Source of the DNA: Fulvimarina manganoxydans
Lineage (GTDB): Bacteria; Pseudomonadota; Alphaproteobacteria; Rhizobiales; Rhizobiaceae
Length of the DNA: 64,000 nucleotides
NCBI RefSeq assembly: GCF_900176465.1
Contig: NZ_FWXR01000001.1
Span: 496,001 to 560,000, forward strand
Direction of reading: 5' to 3'
Shown: positions 55,331-64,000 of the stretch, one piece after another
Position numbering within the stretch: position 1 is the first letter of the stretch
Layout of the letters: the number at the start of each line of letters is the position of its first letter
The notes under the pieces: generated by a model
The model's input: the letters and a program-made list of their open reading frames with translations, nothing else
Database searches by the model: none
Told to the model about the DNA's origin: nothing
Made by a program: the position numbers and the translations under genes

Positions 55331-57694
55331 ATGGGGGACACATCGGGGACCGATCGCCACATGGCTGGCGGAAACGATGCGTTTGACGACGATCCGTTCG
55401 CGGAGCTCGCGCGGCTGATCGACGAGCCATGGAATGCGCCTCAGGCGCAGCGGCCGGCGAAGTCGGATCGTTCGGTTGCCGCTGCGCCAGATCTGGCGAC
55501 TGTGTCGGCCGAAGAAATAAGCGCGTCACGGGGCAGCCAATCGCAAGAGCCCTCCCTGGGCCAGGCGCCACAGCCTATTTTGAGCGAGACCTTCAAGCCT
55601 GGTCTAGAAGCGATCAGCGGCGCGAGGCGTGAAGCCTCGACGACCGACGTCGCTCAGCACTCGAACTGGTCGACGCCGTCTGTCCGTCCCGCCGCGCCGA
55701 TCGAGCCATCGCAGCCTTCGAGCCAGTCTCGTTCCAACCATTTTATCGCGCCGCATGTGCCTATGCCGGCACAAGACAATGCGGTCGCCTCGACCAAAAT
55801 TCAGTCCGAATCAGCAGGCGACGGATTCGACTTCGATTTCGCTTCCGATCTCGACAGCGTTCTTGCAAGCGAACTTGGGGCCGAACTCGCCAGTCTCGAC
55901 GAAGCGGATCTTGTTGGCCCAAAGGTCGAAGCGCCCATCGCTTCGCCCGCGCCGGCATCGAAATCGCAGCCCAAACCGTCGAAACCCATCCAGCGCGGCA
56001 ATCCCCAGCCGGCCGCCTTCAGCGCCGCCGCGCTTGAATCGGCAGGGACTGGCTCCAGCCGACCGCGCTCCGCTCCGACGGCGCCCAAGCCTGCCGCCCC
56101 TTCGTTCGAGGGGTTTGATTCGGCTGGTCCGGCCATGCGCCAGCCGGAGCAGAAGCCGGTTGGCCCGAAAGCCGCGGAGCCGAACCTTCCTGGCCCCCAG
56201 ACCGCCACGGCTGCGGCATCGCCCGGCATCACCGCGAGCGCGACCGCCGAGGGTGGGAAGACGTCCGGCAAGCGGAAGAGCGAGACCACCTTCGAGCAGG
56301 AATTTGCCGAGGCTCTCGCCGGCCTCTCCGCCCCGGCCGATCCGCGCGCGGGGCATGTCAACAAGACGCATGCCTTTGCACCGGCCCGAGAGGAAGAGGT
56401 CGTCGAGGCACATCGCGGCGTCTCCTATGACGATTTCGATGCGCTTCTGGCGAGCGAGATGGCCGCGTTGAAGGCCGCCCAGCCGGTCCGAAAGGCGCCC
56501 GCCGCGCCGCAGAAGGCCGCAGCTGTAGCCGAGCTTCAGTCGGCGGAGGCGGACGACTCGGCGCCTCGTGCCGATCGCGTCCTTGGCGATTTCGCCGATG
56601 CGGCGGATAAGCAGCGTCCGGCCCCGGCCAACCGCAATATCTCGATCCGCCGTATCGCGGCTTCGGTCGCCATCGTTGCGCTGGCTTCCGGTGCGGGTTG
56701 GATGATGTTTTCGGGGTCGGGCGAGACCGTTGGTGATGGTGGTCCGCTGATCGTTAAGGCCGACACCGATCCGGTCAAGATCGTGCCGCCCAATCCCGGC
56801 GGTCGCAAGGTCGCAAATCAGGACAGTCCCACCTATCGAGCAGTCGCCTCGCGTTCCGAACAGCCCAAGGCACCGGAACAGGAGACGCTTGTCTCTTCAG
56901 CCGAAGAGCCGGTCGCGCTGCCCGAGCGGCAGGAGACCGATTACGAGAACCTGCCCGGCGTCGAGATGGCCGGTCTCGACAGCGCGCTTGATAGTGGTGA
57001 GAGCGTCGAAGTGGCGAGCGCCGAGCCCATATCCGAGCCGGTGTTGATGCCTCGCCGCGTGAAGAGCGTGAAGGTTCTGCCTGACGGAACGATTGTTACC
57101 GATGGACAGGCAGCCGCGGAGCCCGCGCTGATCGAGGCTGCGGCCCGGCCGATCGACGCGAATGGCGCTGCCGGCGATCTCGAAGCCGCCGCATCGGCGC
57201 TTGCCGGCGAACCTTCGGCGGAGGCGAGTGAATCCGACACGGAGATGGCCGGCGAAGCGCTTGGCCAGCCGGCGCCGAATGTGCCCGTGCCGTCGGCGAA
57301 GCCGCCCGTGCCGAGCCGCCGTGTTGCCGAGCCCGCCCGCCAGCCGGCAAGCTCCTGGCCCGACGAAATGCGAACCGCGAGCGTCGAGCCGGCGACCCCG
57401 GTTCAGAGCCCGGCTGCAGCCCCCGTCCAGACGAGTGCCGCATCGAGCCCGAGCGGCTGGTATGTCCAGATTTCCTCGCAACCCAGCGAAGAAGCCGCAA
57501 AGACCTCGGCCCGCAATATGAGCAGCCGCTATGCGAGCGTTCTCGGCGGTCGCAATCTGGTCATCCAGACAGCGCAGATCGAGGGGAAGGGCACCTATCA
57601 CCGGGTGCGCCTGCCCGCCGGATCGAAGGACGAGGCCAACGCCCTGTGTTCGAGCCTGAAATCCGCCGGCGGCAGCTGCTTCGTCTCGCGCTAG
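55331..57694 (+). CDS. SPOR-domain cell-envelope protein
   Basis: This 787-aa protein has a long Ala/Pro-rich disordered cytoplasmic part. One membrane span follows near residues 440-460 (ISIRRIAASVAIVALASGAG), then a periplasmic linker and a C-terminal SPOR domain (GWYVQISSQPSEEAAKTSAR to SAGGSCFVSR). SPOR domains bind denuded peptidoglycan at division sites. The linker and cytoplasmic region are low-complexity and will differ between strains. nagZ, a peptidoglycan-recycling gene, is next. Confidence 0.88.
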   Translation: MGDTSGTDRHMAGGNDAFDDDPFAELARLIDEPWNAPQAQRPAKSDRSVAAAPDLATVSAEEISASRGSQSQEPSLGQAPQPILSETFKPGLEAISGARREASTTDVAQHSNWSTPSVRPAAPIEPSQPSSQSRSNHFIAPHVPMPAQDNAVASTKIQSESAGDGFDFDFASDLDSVLASELGAELASLDEADLVGPKVEAPIASPAPASKSQPKPSKPIQRGNPQPAAFSAAALESAGTGSSRPRSAPTAPKPAAPSFEGFDSAGPAMRQPEQKPVGPKAAEPNLPGPQTATAAASPGITASATAEGGKTSGKRKSETTFEQEFAEALAGLSAPADPRAGHVNKTHAFAPAREEEVVEAHRGVSYDDFDALLASEMAALKAAQPVRKAPAAPQKAAAVAELQSAEADDSAPRADRVLGDFADAADKQRPAPANRNISIRRIAASVAIVALASGAGWMMFSGSGETVGDGGPLIVKADTDPVKIVPPNPGGRKVANQDSPTYRAVASRSEQPKAPEQETLVSSAEEPVALPERQETDYENLPGVEMAGLDSALDSGESVEVASAEPISEPVLMPRRVKSVKVLPDGTIVTDGQAAAEPALIEAAARPIDANGAAGDLEAAASALAGEPSAEASESDTEMAGEALGQPAPNVPVPSAKPPVPSRRVAEPARQPASSWPDEMRTASVEPATPVQSPAAAPVQTSAASSPSGWYVQISSQPSEEAAKTSARNMSSRYASVLGGRNLVIQTAQIEGKGTYHRVRLPAGSKDEANALCSSLKSAGGSCFVSR

Positions 57695-57816
57695 CCGGCG
57701 TTGGCTTTGCCGGCGCCGCAGGCCTGGCTGGCCTCTTTGGCTCGTCGGACAGATCACGATCGACGAGCTCTCCCGTTTCTCGCCGCGATGAGAAAAGCGG
57801 CTTTCCGGAGCATTCG

Positions 57817-58839
57817 ATGAGCGACGCCAAGTCTTGGATCGCCGCGCCTTTGGGCTATGCGCCCTCGCGCGACGAGCGGGCCTTTTTCGAGGGCGAGCGT
57901 CCGTGGGGCTTCATCCTCTTCGGTCGCAATCTCGCCAGCCCATCTCAGCTCGCGGAACTGGTCGAGGAGTTGAAGGAGATCGGTGGACGCGAAACGACAC
58001 CGATCTTTATCGATCAAGAAGGCGGACGCATCCGGCGTCTGAAGCCGCCATTCGCGCCGCAAAGGCCAGCGCCTGGTGTCATCGGTCCGCTTTATCGCGA
58101 GGATCCCGAGCGCGCGATTCGCGCAGCTTTCCTCCATGGCCGGCTGCTCGCCGCCGATCTCGCCGCCTACGGCATCAACGCCAATTGCGTTCCTTGCCTC
58201 GACGTGCCGGTGGCGGGCGCCCACGACATCATCGGCGATCGGGCTCTTCATTCCGATCCGGAGGTGGTGGCCGTTCTCGGCCGCGCCATGGCCGAAGGAA
58301 CCATGGCCGGCGCCGCCTTGCCGGTGATGAAGCATATGCCGGGCCACGGGCGAGGCCGCGCGGACAGCCATCATGAGCTTCCCGTCGTCTTCACCGAACA
58401 TGGCGAACTCGCCGAAACGGATTTTCTGCCTTTCGCGCGCCTTGCCGATCTGCCTTGCGCGATGACCGCGCATATTCTCTACCATGCGATCGATCCAGAG
58501 CGTTGCGCGACCCTCTCCCCGCGCGTCGTTTCGGAGACTATCCGCGCGGAGATCGGTTTCGATGGTCTTTTGATGACCGACGACATCTCGATGAAAGCGC
58601 TCACCGGCAGCTTCCGGGACCTGTCGGCGCAGGCTCTCGCGGCCGGCTGTGATCTCGTGCTTCACTGCAATGGCGACATGGCGGAGATGCGCGAGGTGGC
58701 CAAGGCAACCCGCCACTTGACTGGGGACGCGGAACGGCGCGCCGCTCGTGCTGAAACGGTCATCTCAGGCGCAAGCGACAAGGTGGACGTCGAAGCGCTC
58801 TCCGAGGAATACGAATCGCTTCTTGCCATCGCGGCCTGA
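57817..58839 (+). CDS. nagZ: Beta-N-acetylhexosaminidase NagZ
   Basis: The 340-aa family GH3 enzyme removes GlcNAc from anhydro-muropeptides during cell-wall recycling. The active-site loop KHMPGHGRGRADSHHELP starts near residue 172, and the nucleophile Asp lies in LLMTDDISMKAL. The start at 57817 has GGAG upstream and gives the normal length. The frame stays open back to a GTG at 57646, overlapping the SPOR gene and encoding a signal-like stretch. Confidence 0.93.
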   Translation: MSDAKSWIAAPLGYAPSRDERAFFEGERPWGFILFGRNLASPSQLAELVEELKEIGGRETTPIFIDQEGGRIRRLKPPFAPQRPAPGVIGPLYREDPERAIRAAFLHGRLLAADLAAYGINANCVPCLDVPVAGAHDIIGDRALHSDPEVVAVLGRAMAEGTMAGAALPVMKHMPGHGRGRADSHHELPVVFTEHGELAETDFLPFARLADLPCAMTAHILYHAIDPERCATLSPRVVSETIRAEIGFDGLLMTDDISMKALTGSFRDLSAQALAAGCDLVLHCNGDMAEMREVAKATRHLTGDAERRAARAETVISGASDKVDVEALSEEYESLLAIAA

Positions 58840-58994
58840 GGCCCTGACGACTTGCCTGTCGCTGCAAGCCCTTGCGGGCGCGCTGGCAGAGGGGTAACCG
58901 AGGTCAAGATCGACGCGATTGGGCGATAGGCAAGGGCAGCCGAGACGGGCGCCCACCGCTCGGACGCAAACTCGACGAGAGGGGTCGTTCCGCC

Positions 58995-60113
58995 GTGTTG
59001 TCGCGTATGATGAAGAGCGAGCCACTTGAACTATCCCCCCGCCGAAGCGCGGGCGTCAGCTTCGCCGCAAGCCTGTCTTACAACGGCATCCGCCACCATT
59101 TCGGCTCGAAACAGGTTCTGAACGGGATCGATCTGGTTGCCGAGCCTGGCGGCATCCTTTGCCTTCTCGGCCCGTCGGGATCGGGCAAAACCACCCTTCT
59201 ACGGATTGCAGCCGGTATCGAAAGGCAGACGGACGGCCGGCTTTATCTGAACGAGCAGGAGATCGCGGGGCCGGACGTGTTCCTTCCGCCCGAGCAGCGC
59301 GGCGTCGGGCTGATGTTCCAGGACTACGCGCTGTTCCCCCATATGACGCTCGCGGAGAATGTGGCCTTCGGGCTGACCGGACTTTCAAGCCGGGCGCAGA
59401 AGGAAGCGGCTGGCACCGCGCTCGAGCGGGTGGGGCTCTCTGCTCGAGCAAGCCAATATCCCCATATGCTGTCGGGCGGCGAGCAGCAGCGCGTCGCTTT
59501 GGCCCGCGCGCTCGCGCCGCGCCCCTCGGTTCTTCTGATGGACGAGCCCTTCTCCGGTCTCGATTCGCGCCTGAAGGATACGGTTCGAAGCGACACGCTG
59601 CAGATCCTGCGCGAGACGCGCGCAACTGCCATCGTCGTCACCCATGACGCGGAAGAGGCGATGCGCATGGCCGATCGAATCGCACTTCTGCGCGATGGCC
59701 GGCTCGTGCAGGTCGGAACGGCCGGCGATCTCTATCGCCGACCGGCCGATCTTTTTGCCGCCGGCTTTTTTTCCGAGCTCAATGTGGTCGAAGGCGAGGC
59801 AAGGGGCGGGCGCGTGATCACGCCGCTCGGACCCGTCGCTGAGACGAATCGGCCCGACGGCACCGATTTGACGGTCGCGGTCCGCCTCACCGGGCTTCGG
59901 CTCAACGAGGCGCAGGACGGAATCATCGGGCGGATCGTCACACGCAGATTCCTCGGGGGTGTCGATCTATTCACGGTGGTTGTGGAAGGGATCGACGAAC
60001 CGTTGCGTTCGCGCATGCGGGCTGGGACGATTTCGCCCGAAATGCGCGATGTCGTCGTTTCAGTCGACCCTCAAGACGTGATCGTGTTTGAAAAAGCCGG
60101 AAATGATCGCTAG
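58995..60113 (+). CDS. Orphan ABC-transporter ATPase (FbpC/PotA type)
   Basis: The protein has about 372 aa. The GTG at 58995 has GAGAGGGG 10 nt upstream; ATGs at 59007 and 59010 are alternatives. The ATPase domain has Walker A GPSGSGKTT, signature LSGGEQQRVALARAL and Walker B VLLMDEPFSGLD. A C-terminal TOBE-like regulatory domain follows (VVEGEARGGRVITPLG). It is closest in style to importers of ferric iron, polyamine or molybdate. No permease or binding protein is adjacent. It occupies the place where scpA-scpB stand in relatives. Confidence 0.85.
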   Translation: MLSRMMKSEPLELSPRRSAGVSFAASLSYNGIRHHFGSKQVLNGIDLVAEPGGILCLLGPSGSGKTTLLRIAAGIERQTDGRLYLNEQEIAGPDVFLPPEQRGVGLMFQDYALFPHMTLAENVAFGLTGLSSRAQKEAAGTALERVGLSARASQYPHMLSGGEQQRVALARALAPRPSVLLMDEPFSGLDSRLKDTVRSDTLQILRETRATAIVVTHDAEEAMRMADRIALLRDGRLVQVGTAGDLYRRPADLFAAGFFSELNVVEGEARGGRVITPLGPVAETNRPDGTDLTVAVRLTGLRLNEAQDGIIGRIVTRRFLGGVDLFTVVVEGIDEPLRSRMRAGTISPEMRDVVVSVDPQDVIVFEKAGNDR

Positions 60114-60172
60114 TTAGCAGTGGTTATTCAGGCGATGCCGCGCCGCGACGGTCCGGCTGAGTGGAGAAGATC

Positions 60173-60406
60173 ATGGGTAGCTTCAGCATCTGGCACTGGT
60201 TGATCGTGCTGGCGGTCGTTCTTCTGTTGTTTGGTCGCGGCAAGATCCCCGAATTGATGGGTGATGTCGCCAAGGGCATCAAGAACTTCAAGAAGGGCAT
60301 GTCTGACGACGATCAGCAGCAGGCGACGCAGGAGCGCCGTGAGATCGACAACCAGCCTGGCCAAACTGTGAATCACGAGACCAAGAGCGAGAAGTCGACG
60401 GTCTGA
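60173..60406 (+). CDS. tatA: Twin-arginine translocase subunit TatA
   Basis: This 77-aa protein has one N-terminal membrane helix ([16 protein letters not shown]) followed by the amphipathic helix [20 protein letters not shown] and a polar tail. It forms the variable-size pore of the Tat system. GGAGA lies just before the ATG. It is first in tatABC. Confidence 0.95.
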   Translation: MGSFSIWHWLIVLAVVLLLFGRGKIPELMGDVAKGIKNFKKGMSDDDQQQATQERREIDNQPGQTVNHETKSEKSTV

Positions 60407-60574
60407 GGACCAAGTCGATTTCTTCGACGGAATCACGATGCGGCGCGGCGAACGATCGTCGCGCCGAAACGCGGCGGGTGAGGGCGTCTTGCCGAACCGC
60501 GCGACTTCGAAGAATGGAAACGGATGCCGGTCTGGGGCGACCCGGACCAGGGGCCGTAGGTCCGAGGGCTGACA

Positions 60575-61078
60575 ATGTTCGATATCGGCTGGGCCGAGCT
60601 TATGGTCGTGGCGGTCATCTTGATCGTCGTGGTCGGCCCGAAGGACTTGCCGCGCATGCTGCGCACATTCGGTCGGGTCACGTCGCAAATGCGCTCGATG
60701 GCTTCCGATTTCCGCAAGCAGTTCGACGAAGCCTTGAAGGACGCAGAACTCGACGAGGTCCGAAAGACGGCCTCGGATATGCGTAAGCTCGATCCGCGTC
60801 AGCAGATGCGTGACGCGCTCAATCCCATGCGCCAGATCGGCGATGATATCCGCTCCTCTCTCAACTCCGCGACCGAGGCGCCGCCGCCGCGCACCGAGGC
60901 TCGAAGCGAGGGCGCCGTGCCGGAACAGCCGGTGAAGACGGGGGCGACAGCCGCAGTGAGCCCCGAAGCGTCCGCGGGCCATTCTGATAGCACCTCTGAG
61001 AAGGCGTCCCGCGGCGATGCTGCCGACACGAATTCTGAGACCGAGCGCAAGAGCCAAGCCGTGGAGCGACAGGCATGA
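60575..61078 (+). CDS. tatB: Twin-arginine translocase subunit TatB
   Basis: This 167-aa protein has an N-terminal helix (MFDIGWAELMVVAVILIVVV) with the TatB-specific Glu, then GPKDLPRMLRTFGRVTSQMR. The tail is long, polar and disordered. With TatC it forms the receptor for twin-arginine signals. Its stop overlaps tatC by 4 nt (ATGA). Confidence 0.95.
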   Translation: MFDIGWAELMVVAVILIVVVGPKDLPRMLRTFGRVTSQMRSMASDFRKQFDEALKDAELDEVRKTASDMRKLDPRQQMRDALNPMRQIGDDIRSSLNSATEAPPPRTEARSEGAVPEQPVKTGATAAVSPEASAGHSDSTSEKASRGDAADTNSETERKSQAVERQA

Positions 61079-61899
61079 GCGGCACCGAGCGTGACACGAG
61101 CGAAATCGACGCGTCCTCCGCGCCGCTGATCGAGCATCTGATCGAGCTTCGCAAACGGCTTATCTGGTCGATCCTCGGCTTCTTTATCGCTTTCGTCTTC
61201 TGCTTCTTCTTCGCCAAGGGGATCTTCAATCTCCTGGTGATCCCCTATCAGCAGGCGACCGAATGGGCCGGAATCACGGGGCGCCAAGTCGAGCTGATCT
61301 ATACGGCACCGCAGGAGTTTTTCTTCACCCAGGTGAAGATCGCCGCCTTTGGCGGCTTCTTCCTCGCCTTTCCGCTGATCGCCGGACAAGTCTACAAATT
61401 CGTAGCACCGGGCCTTTACCGCAATGAGCGGGCGGCCTTTCTGCCGTTCCTCATTGCAACGCCACTTTTGTTTCTTCTCGGCGCGGCGCTCGTCTATTTC
61501 TTCTTCACGCCGATGGTGATGTGGTTCTTCCTGTCGATGGAACAGCAGGGAACCGGCGGGCAGGCCGCGATTCAGCTTTTGCCGCGTGTGTCGGAATATC
61601 TGTCGCTGATTATGACGCTGATCTTCGCCTTCGGACTGGTTTTTCAGCTGCCCGTCGTCGCGACGCTTCTCGTTCGCGCTGGCATCACGTCGTCCGAGGG
61701 GCTCGCCTCCAAGCGCAAATATGCAATCGTCATTGCCTTCATCGCGGCGGCGATCCTGACGCCGCCAGATCCCTTGTCTCAGATCGGTCTTGCGGTGCCG
61801 ACGATCCTTCTCTACGAGGTCTCCATTATCGCGGCGCGGATGATCGAGAAGAAGCGCGCCGAACAGCTCGACGGGGCCGACGCTCAGACCGGAAGTTGA
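61075..61899 (+). CDS. tatC: Twin-arginine translocase subunit TatC
   Basis: This 274-aa protein has six membrane helices. The N-terminal signal-recognition segment PLIEHLIELRKRL and the conserved periplasmic YTAPQEFFFTQVKIAAFGGF are present. TILTPPDPLSQ in the last loop is also diagnostic. It binds the RR motif of exported folded proteins. It ends the tatABC operon; serS follows after 42 nt. Confidence 0.96.
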   Translation: MSGTERDTSEIDASSAPLIEHLIELRKRLIWSILGFFIAFVFCFFFAKGIFNLLVIPYQQATEWAGITGRQVELIYTAPQEFFFTQVKIAAFGGFFLAFPLIAGQVYKFVAPGLYRNERAAFLPFLIATPLLFLLGAALVYFFFTPMVMWFFLSMEQQGTGGQAAIQLLPRVSEYLSLIMTLIFAFGLVFQLPVVATLLVRAGITSSEGLASKRKYAIVIAFIAAAILTPPDPLSQIGLAVPTILLYEVSIIAARMIEKKRAEQLDGADAQTGS

Positions 61900-61941
61900 G
61901 CCGGTCGCACCGTCTTCCCCGTCCGTTCGCGATGGGGAATC

Positions 61942-63363
61942 ATGCTCGATATCAAGTGGATACGTGACAATCCTGCTAAGCTGGATGAGGCGCTCGCCGC
62001 GCGCGGTGCCCCGCCTGCGGCTATGGATCTCATCAAGCTCGACGAGCGTCGCCGCGACCACCTGAAGGTGCTTCAGGACCTTCAGAGCCGGCGCAACGAA
62101 GCGTCCAAGGAAATCGGCAAGGCCAAGGGCTCCGGCGACCATGAGCGAGCGCAATCGCTGATCGACGAGGTCGCCTCGATCAAGGCCTCGATCCAGAGCG
62201 GCGAAGACCTCGAACGGCGTATCGATGCCGAGCTCGAGGAGAAGCTCGCTCGGCTTCCCAATATTCCACTTGCCGACGTGCCCCAAGGCGCTGACGAAGC
62301 CGATAATCTCGAGGTCCGGCTGATCGGAGAAAAGCCGGCTCTCGGCTTCGACGCGAAAGAGCATTACGAGCTCGGCGAAGCGCTCGGGATGATGGATTTC
62401 GAGACGGCGGGGCGGATTTCCGGCTCGCGATTCACGATCTTGCGCGGTCAGCTGGCGCGTTTGGAGCGAGCGATCGGCCAATTCATGATCGATCTCCATA
62501 CGAACGAGCACGGCTATGAGGAGGTTCAACCACCGCTTCTGGTTCGCAACGATGCCATGTATGGCACGTCGCAGCTGCCGAAATTCGGTGAGGACCTGTT
62601 CATCGGCGCGTCGATGACCGGCCGTTCCGAGCAGACCAACCGGATCCTCGGCGAGCTCACGAGTGAGGCGGATCTCGAACGGTTGAAGTCGGGCGAGGTG
62701 AGCTTTCAGGATCTTGTCGCCGAAGTTCTGGAACGGGCTCCTACCGAGGAAGAATATTGGCTGATCCCGACCGCCGAGGTGCCGCTGACCAATATGGTTC
62801 GCGAGACGACGCTGACGCAGGATCGTCTGCCGATGCGCCTGACGGCACTGACGCCCTGCTTTCGCTCGGAGGCGGGGTCTGCCGGGCGTGATACACGTGG
62901 CATGTTGCGGCAGCACCAATTCGACAAGGTCGAGATGGTCTCGATCACCGATGATCAGACCTCGCTCGACGAGTTGGAGCGGATGACCGGCTGCGCCGAG
63001 GAAGTGCTGAAGCGTCTCGGCCTTCACTACCGGGTGGTCATGCTGTGTACCGGCGACATGGGCTTTGCCGCCCGCAAGACCTACGACATCGAGGTCTGGC
63101 TTCCCGGTCAGAAGGCCTATCGCGAGATTTCCTCCTGCTCGGTCTGCGGCGATTTCCAGGCGCGGCGCATGGGCGCCCGTTACAAGGTGGAGGGCGAGAA
63201 GCAGCCGCGCTTCGTTCATACGCTCAACGGGTCGGGCGTCGCGGTCGGTCGCGCGCTGATTGCCGTGATGGAGAACTATCAGAACGAGGATGGCTCGATC
63301 ACCGTCCCCGACGTGCTTCGGCCCTATATGGGCGGCCTTGAGCGCATTGGCGGACCGAGCTGA
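61942..63363 (+). CDS. serS: Seryl-tRNA synthetase with an internal insertion
   Basis: This class II synthetase has a coiled-coil N-terminal arm (about 27-105). Core motifs are [42 protein letters not shown] and a C-terminal [18 protein letters not shown]. It has 473 aa against about 430 usual. The extra length sits at residues 221-273, between [10 protein letters not shown] and LIPTAEV, where most family members have 8-18 residues. The insert is helical and acidic. The catalytic residues on both sides are intact. It overlaps the surE start by one base (TGATG). Confidence 0.95.
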   Translation: MLDIKWIRDNPAKLDEALAARGAPPAAMDLIKLDERRRDHLKVLQDLQSRRNEASKEIGKAKGSGDHERAQSLIDEVASIKASIQSGEDLERRIDAELEEKLARLPNIPLADVPQGADEADNLEVRLIGEKPALGFDAKEHYELGEALGMMDFETAGRISGSRFTILRGQLARLERAIGQFMIDLHTNEHGYEEVQPPLLVRNDAMYGTSQLPKFGEDLFIGASMTGRSEQTNRILGELTSEADLERLKSGEVSFQDLVAEVLERAPTEEEYWLIPTAEVPLTNMVRETTLTQDRLPMRLTALTPCFRSEAGSAGRDTRGMLRQHQFDKVEMVSITDDQTSLDELERMTGCAEEVLKRLGLHYRVVMLCTGDMGFAARKTYDIEVWLPGQKAYREISSCSVCGDFQARRMGARYKVEGEKQPRFVHTLNGSGVAVGRALIAVMENYQNEDGSITVPDVLRPYMGGLERIGGPS

Positions 63364-64000
63364 TGCGCATCCTCATCACCAATGACGACGGCATCTATTC
63401 CGATGGCCTCGAGGCCCTGGAACGCATCGCCGCGCAGCTTTCGGACGATGTCTGGGTGGTTGCCCCGCAGACCGATCAGAGCGGCCTTGCCCATTCCTTG
63501 ACCCTTTCGTCCCCGCTGCGGCTCCGGACGCTTGGCGAGAAGCGCTTTGCCTTGAGCGGAACGCCGACGGATTGCGTCATCATGGCGACCCGGCGGCTCA
63601 TGAACTCACCGCCCGATCTCATTCTGTCCGGCATCAATGTCGGCCAGAACGTCGCGGATGACGTCACCTATTCAGGCACCGTCGCCGGGGCGATGGAAGG
63701 AACGATGCTCGGCATTCGTTCGATTGCCCTGAGCCAGGCTTTTGATCGCTCCAAACCGCTGAAGTCGCCTTGGGCGACGGCCGAGGCCCATGCGGTTGCG
63801 GTCCTCGACAAGCTTCTCAAGGTGGATCTGCCGCGTGGCCATCTTCTGAACGTCAATTTTCCGGCGGTCGAGCCGGAGGCGGTGAAGGGCATCAGGGCGA
63901 CCCGGCAGGGTGTGCTCGATTACGCACTCGCTTTGGAAGAGCGCCATGATGGTCGCGGATTCCCATACTATTGGCTGAAATTCGGCAGGCAAACCGGGCC
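63363..64000 (+). CDS. surE: 5'/3'-nucleotidase SurE (cut by the window end)
   Basis: 212 codons are visible, with no stop before the edge. The start [16 protein letters not shown] carries the metal-binding Asp8/Asp9. [15 protein letters not shown] and [20 protein letters not shown] carry the other ligands and active-site residues. SurE dephosphorylates nucleoside monophosphates and helps stationary-phase survival. Its ATG overlaps the serS stop, so the two are translationally coupled, as usual in Rhizobiales. Confidence 0.93.
   Translation, partial: MRILITNDDGIYSDGLEALERIAAQLSDDVWVVAPQTDQSGLAHSLTLSSPLRLRTLGEKRFALSGTPTDCVIMATRRLMNSPPDLILSGINVGQNVADDVTYSGTVAGAMEGTMLGIRSIALSQAFDRSKPLKSPWATAEAHAVAVLDKLLKVDLPRGHLLNVNFPAVEPEAVKGIRATRQGVLDYALALEERHDGRGFPYYWLKFGRQTG

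Noticed and set aside
60799-63219. 806-aa frame antisense to tatB, tatC and serS
   Set aside because: An Arg/Glu-rich shadow across three real genes.

Overview
This 64 kb window is GC-rich alphaproteobacterial chromosome, most likely Hyphomicrobiales (Rhizobiales). The evidence is the gene set and order: gyrA next to marC, addB-addA-trxA, an RcdA (DUF1465) homologue, a TrcR/DUF1013 protein, xth-erpA-dgt-argS-SPOR-nagZ, and tatABC-serS-surE. The genus cannot be fixed from sequence alone. LAYOUT. 1-5655: housekeeping DNA with gyrA, marC, a DUF4864 protein and one small unknown gene. 5656-5732: tRNA-Arg(ACG). 5733 to about 26157: an integrated mobilizable element of about 20.4 kb sitting exactly at the 3' end of that tRNA. 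26158-64000: core chromosome again, with trxA/addA/addB, a ThiE-like gene plus Sel1 gene, efp, an inositol monophosphatase, an ExbB/OmpA-type pair, a WYL-type regulator with a VOC protein, a PQQ-type dehydrogenase with cytochrome c, an ABC exporter, rpmE, rcdA, a quinone oxidoreductase, a CaCA exchanger, trcR, xth, erpA, dgt, argS, a SPOR protein, nagZ, an orphan ABC ATPase, tatABC, serS and a surE cut by the window end. THE ELEMENT. A serine recombinase and a small partner gene lie at the tRNA end. They have their own promoter with a palindrome inside it, and helically phased 10-bp repeats just upstream. Mobilization genes are split between the two ends: a VirD4/TraG-type coupling protein on the left, a MobC-like protein and an HUH relaxase on the right. 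No mating-pair genes are present, so it should need a helper T4SS. Cargo: (a) an unknown protein with a putative helix-turn-helix; (b) an AT-rich island with a secreted Gln/Arg-rich protein whose C-terminus resembles polymorphic-toxin tips, followed by one or two candidate immunity genes; (c) a divergent pair of exported proteins (Sel1-like and a 785-aa unknown); (d) a type I restriction-modification operon in the order RHH regulator - hsdM - half-size hsdS - PrrC-type anticodon nuclease - hsdR. Order (d) is that of the E. coli prr locus, where a latent tRNA nuclease guards the restriction enzyme. Here the nuclease triad R-x3-E-x31-H is intact. HsdS has only one recognition domain, followed by TAEL repeats. 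Two long non-coding stretches flank the restriction operon and are unusually structured: a chain of about ten hairpins at 16055-16504, and a compact nested fold with extra hairpins at 23304-23463. These, the toxin-like cargo and the prr-type operon are the parts most worth following up. In the core, SerRS carries an insertion of roughly 40 residues, and scpA-scpB are absent from their usual place between nagZ and tatA.
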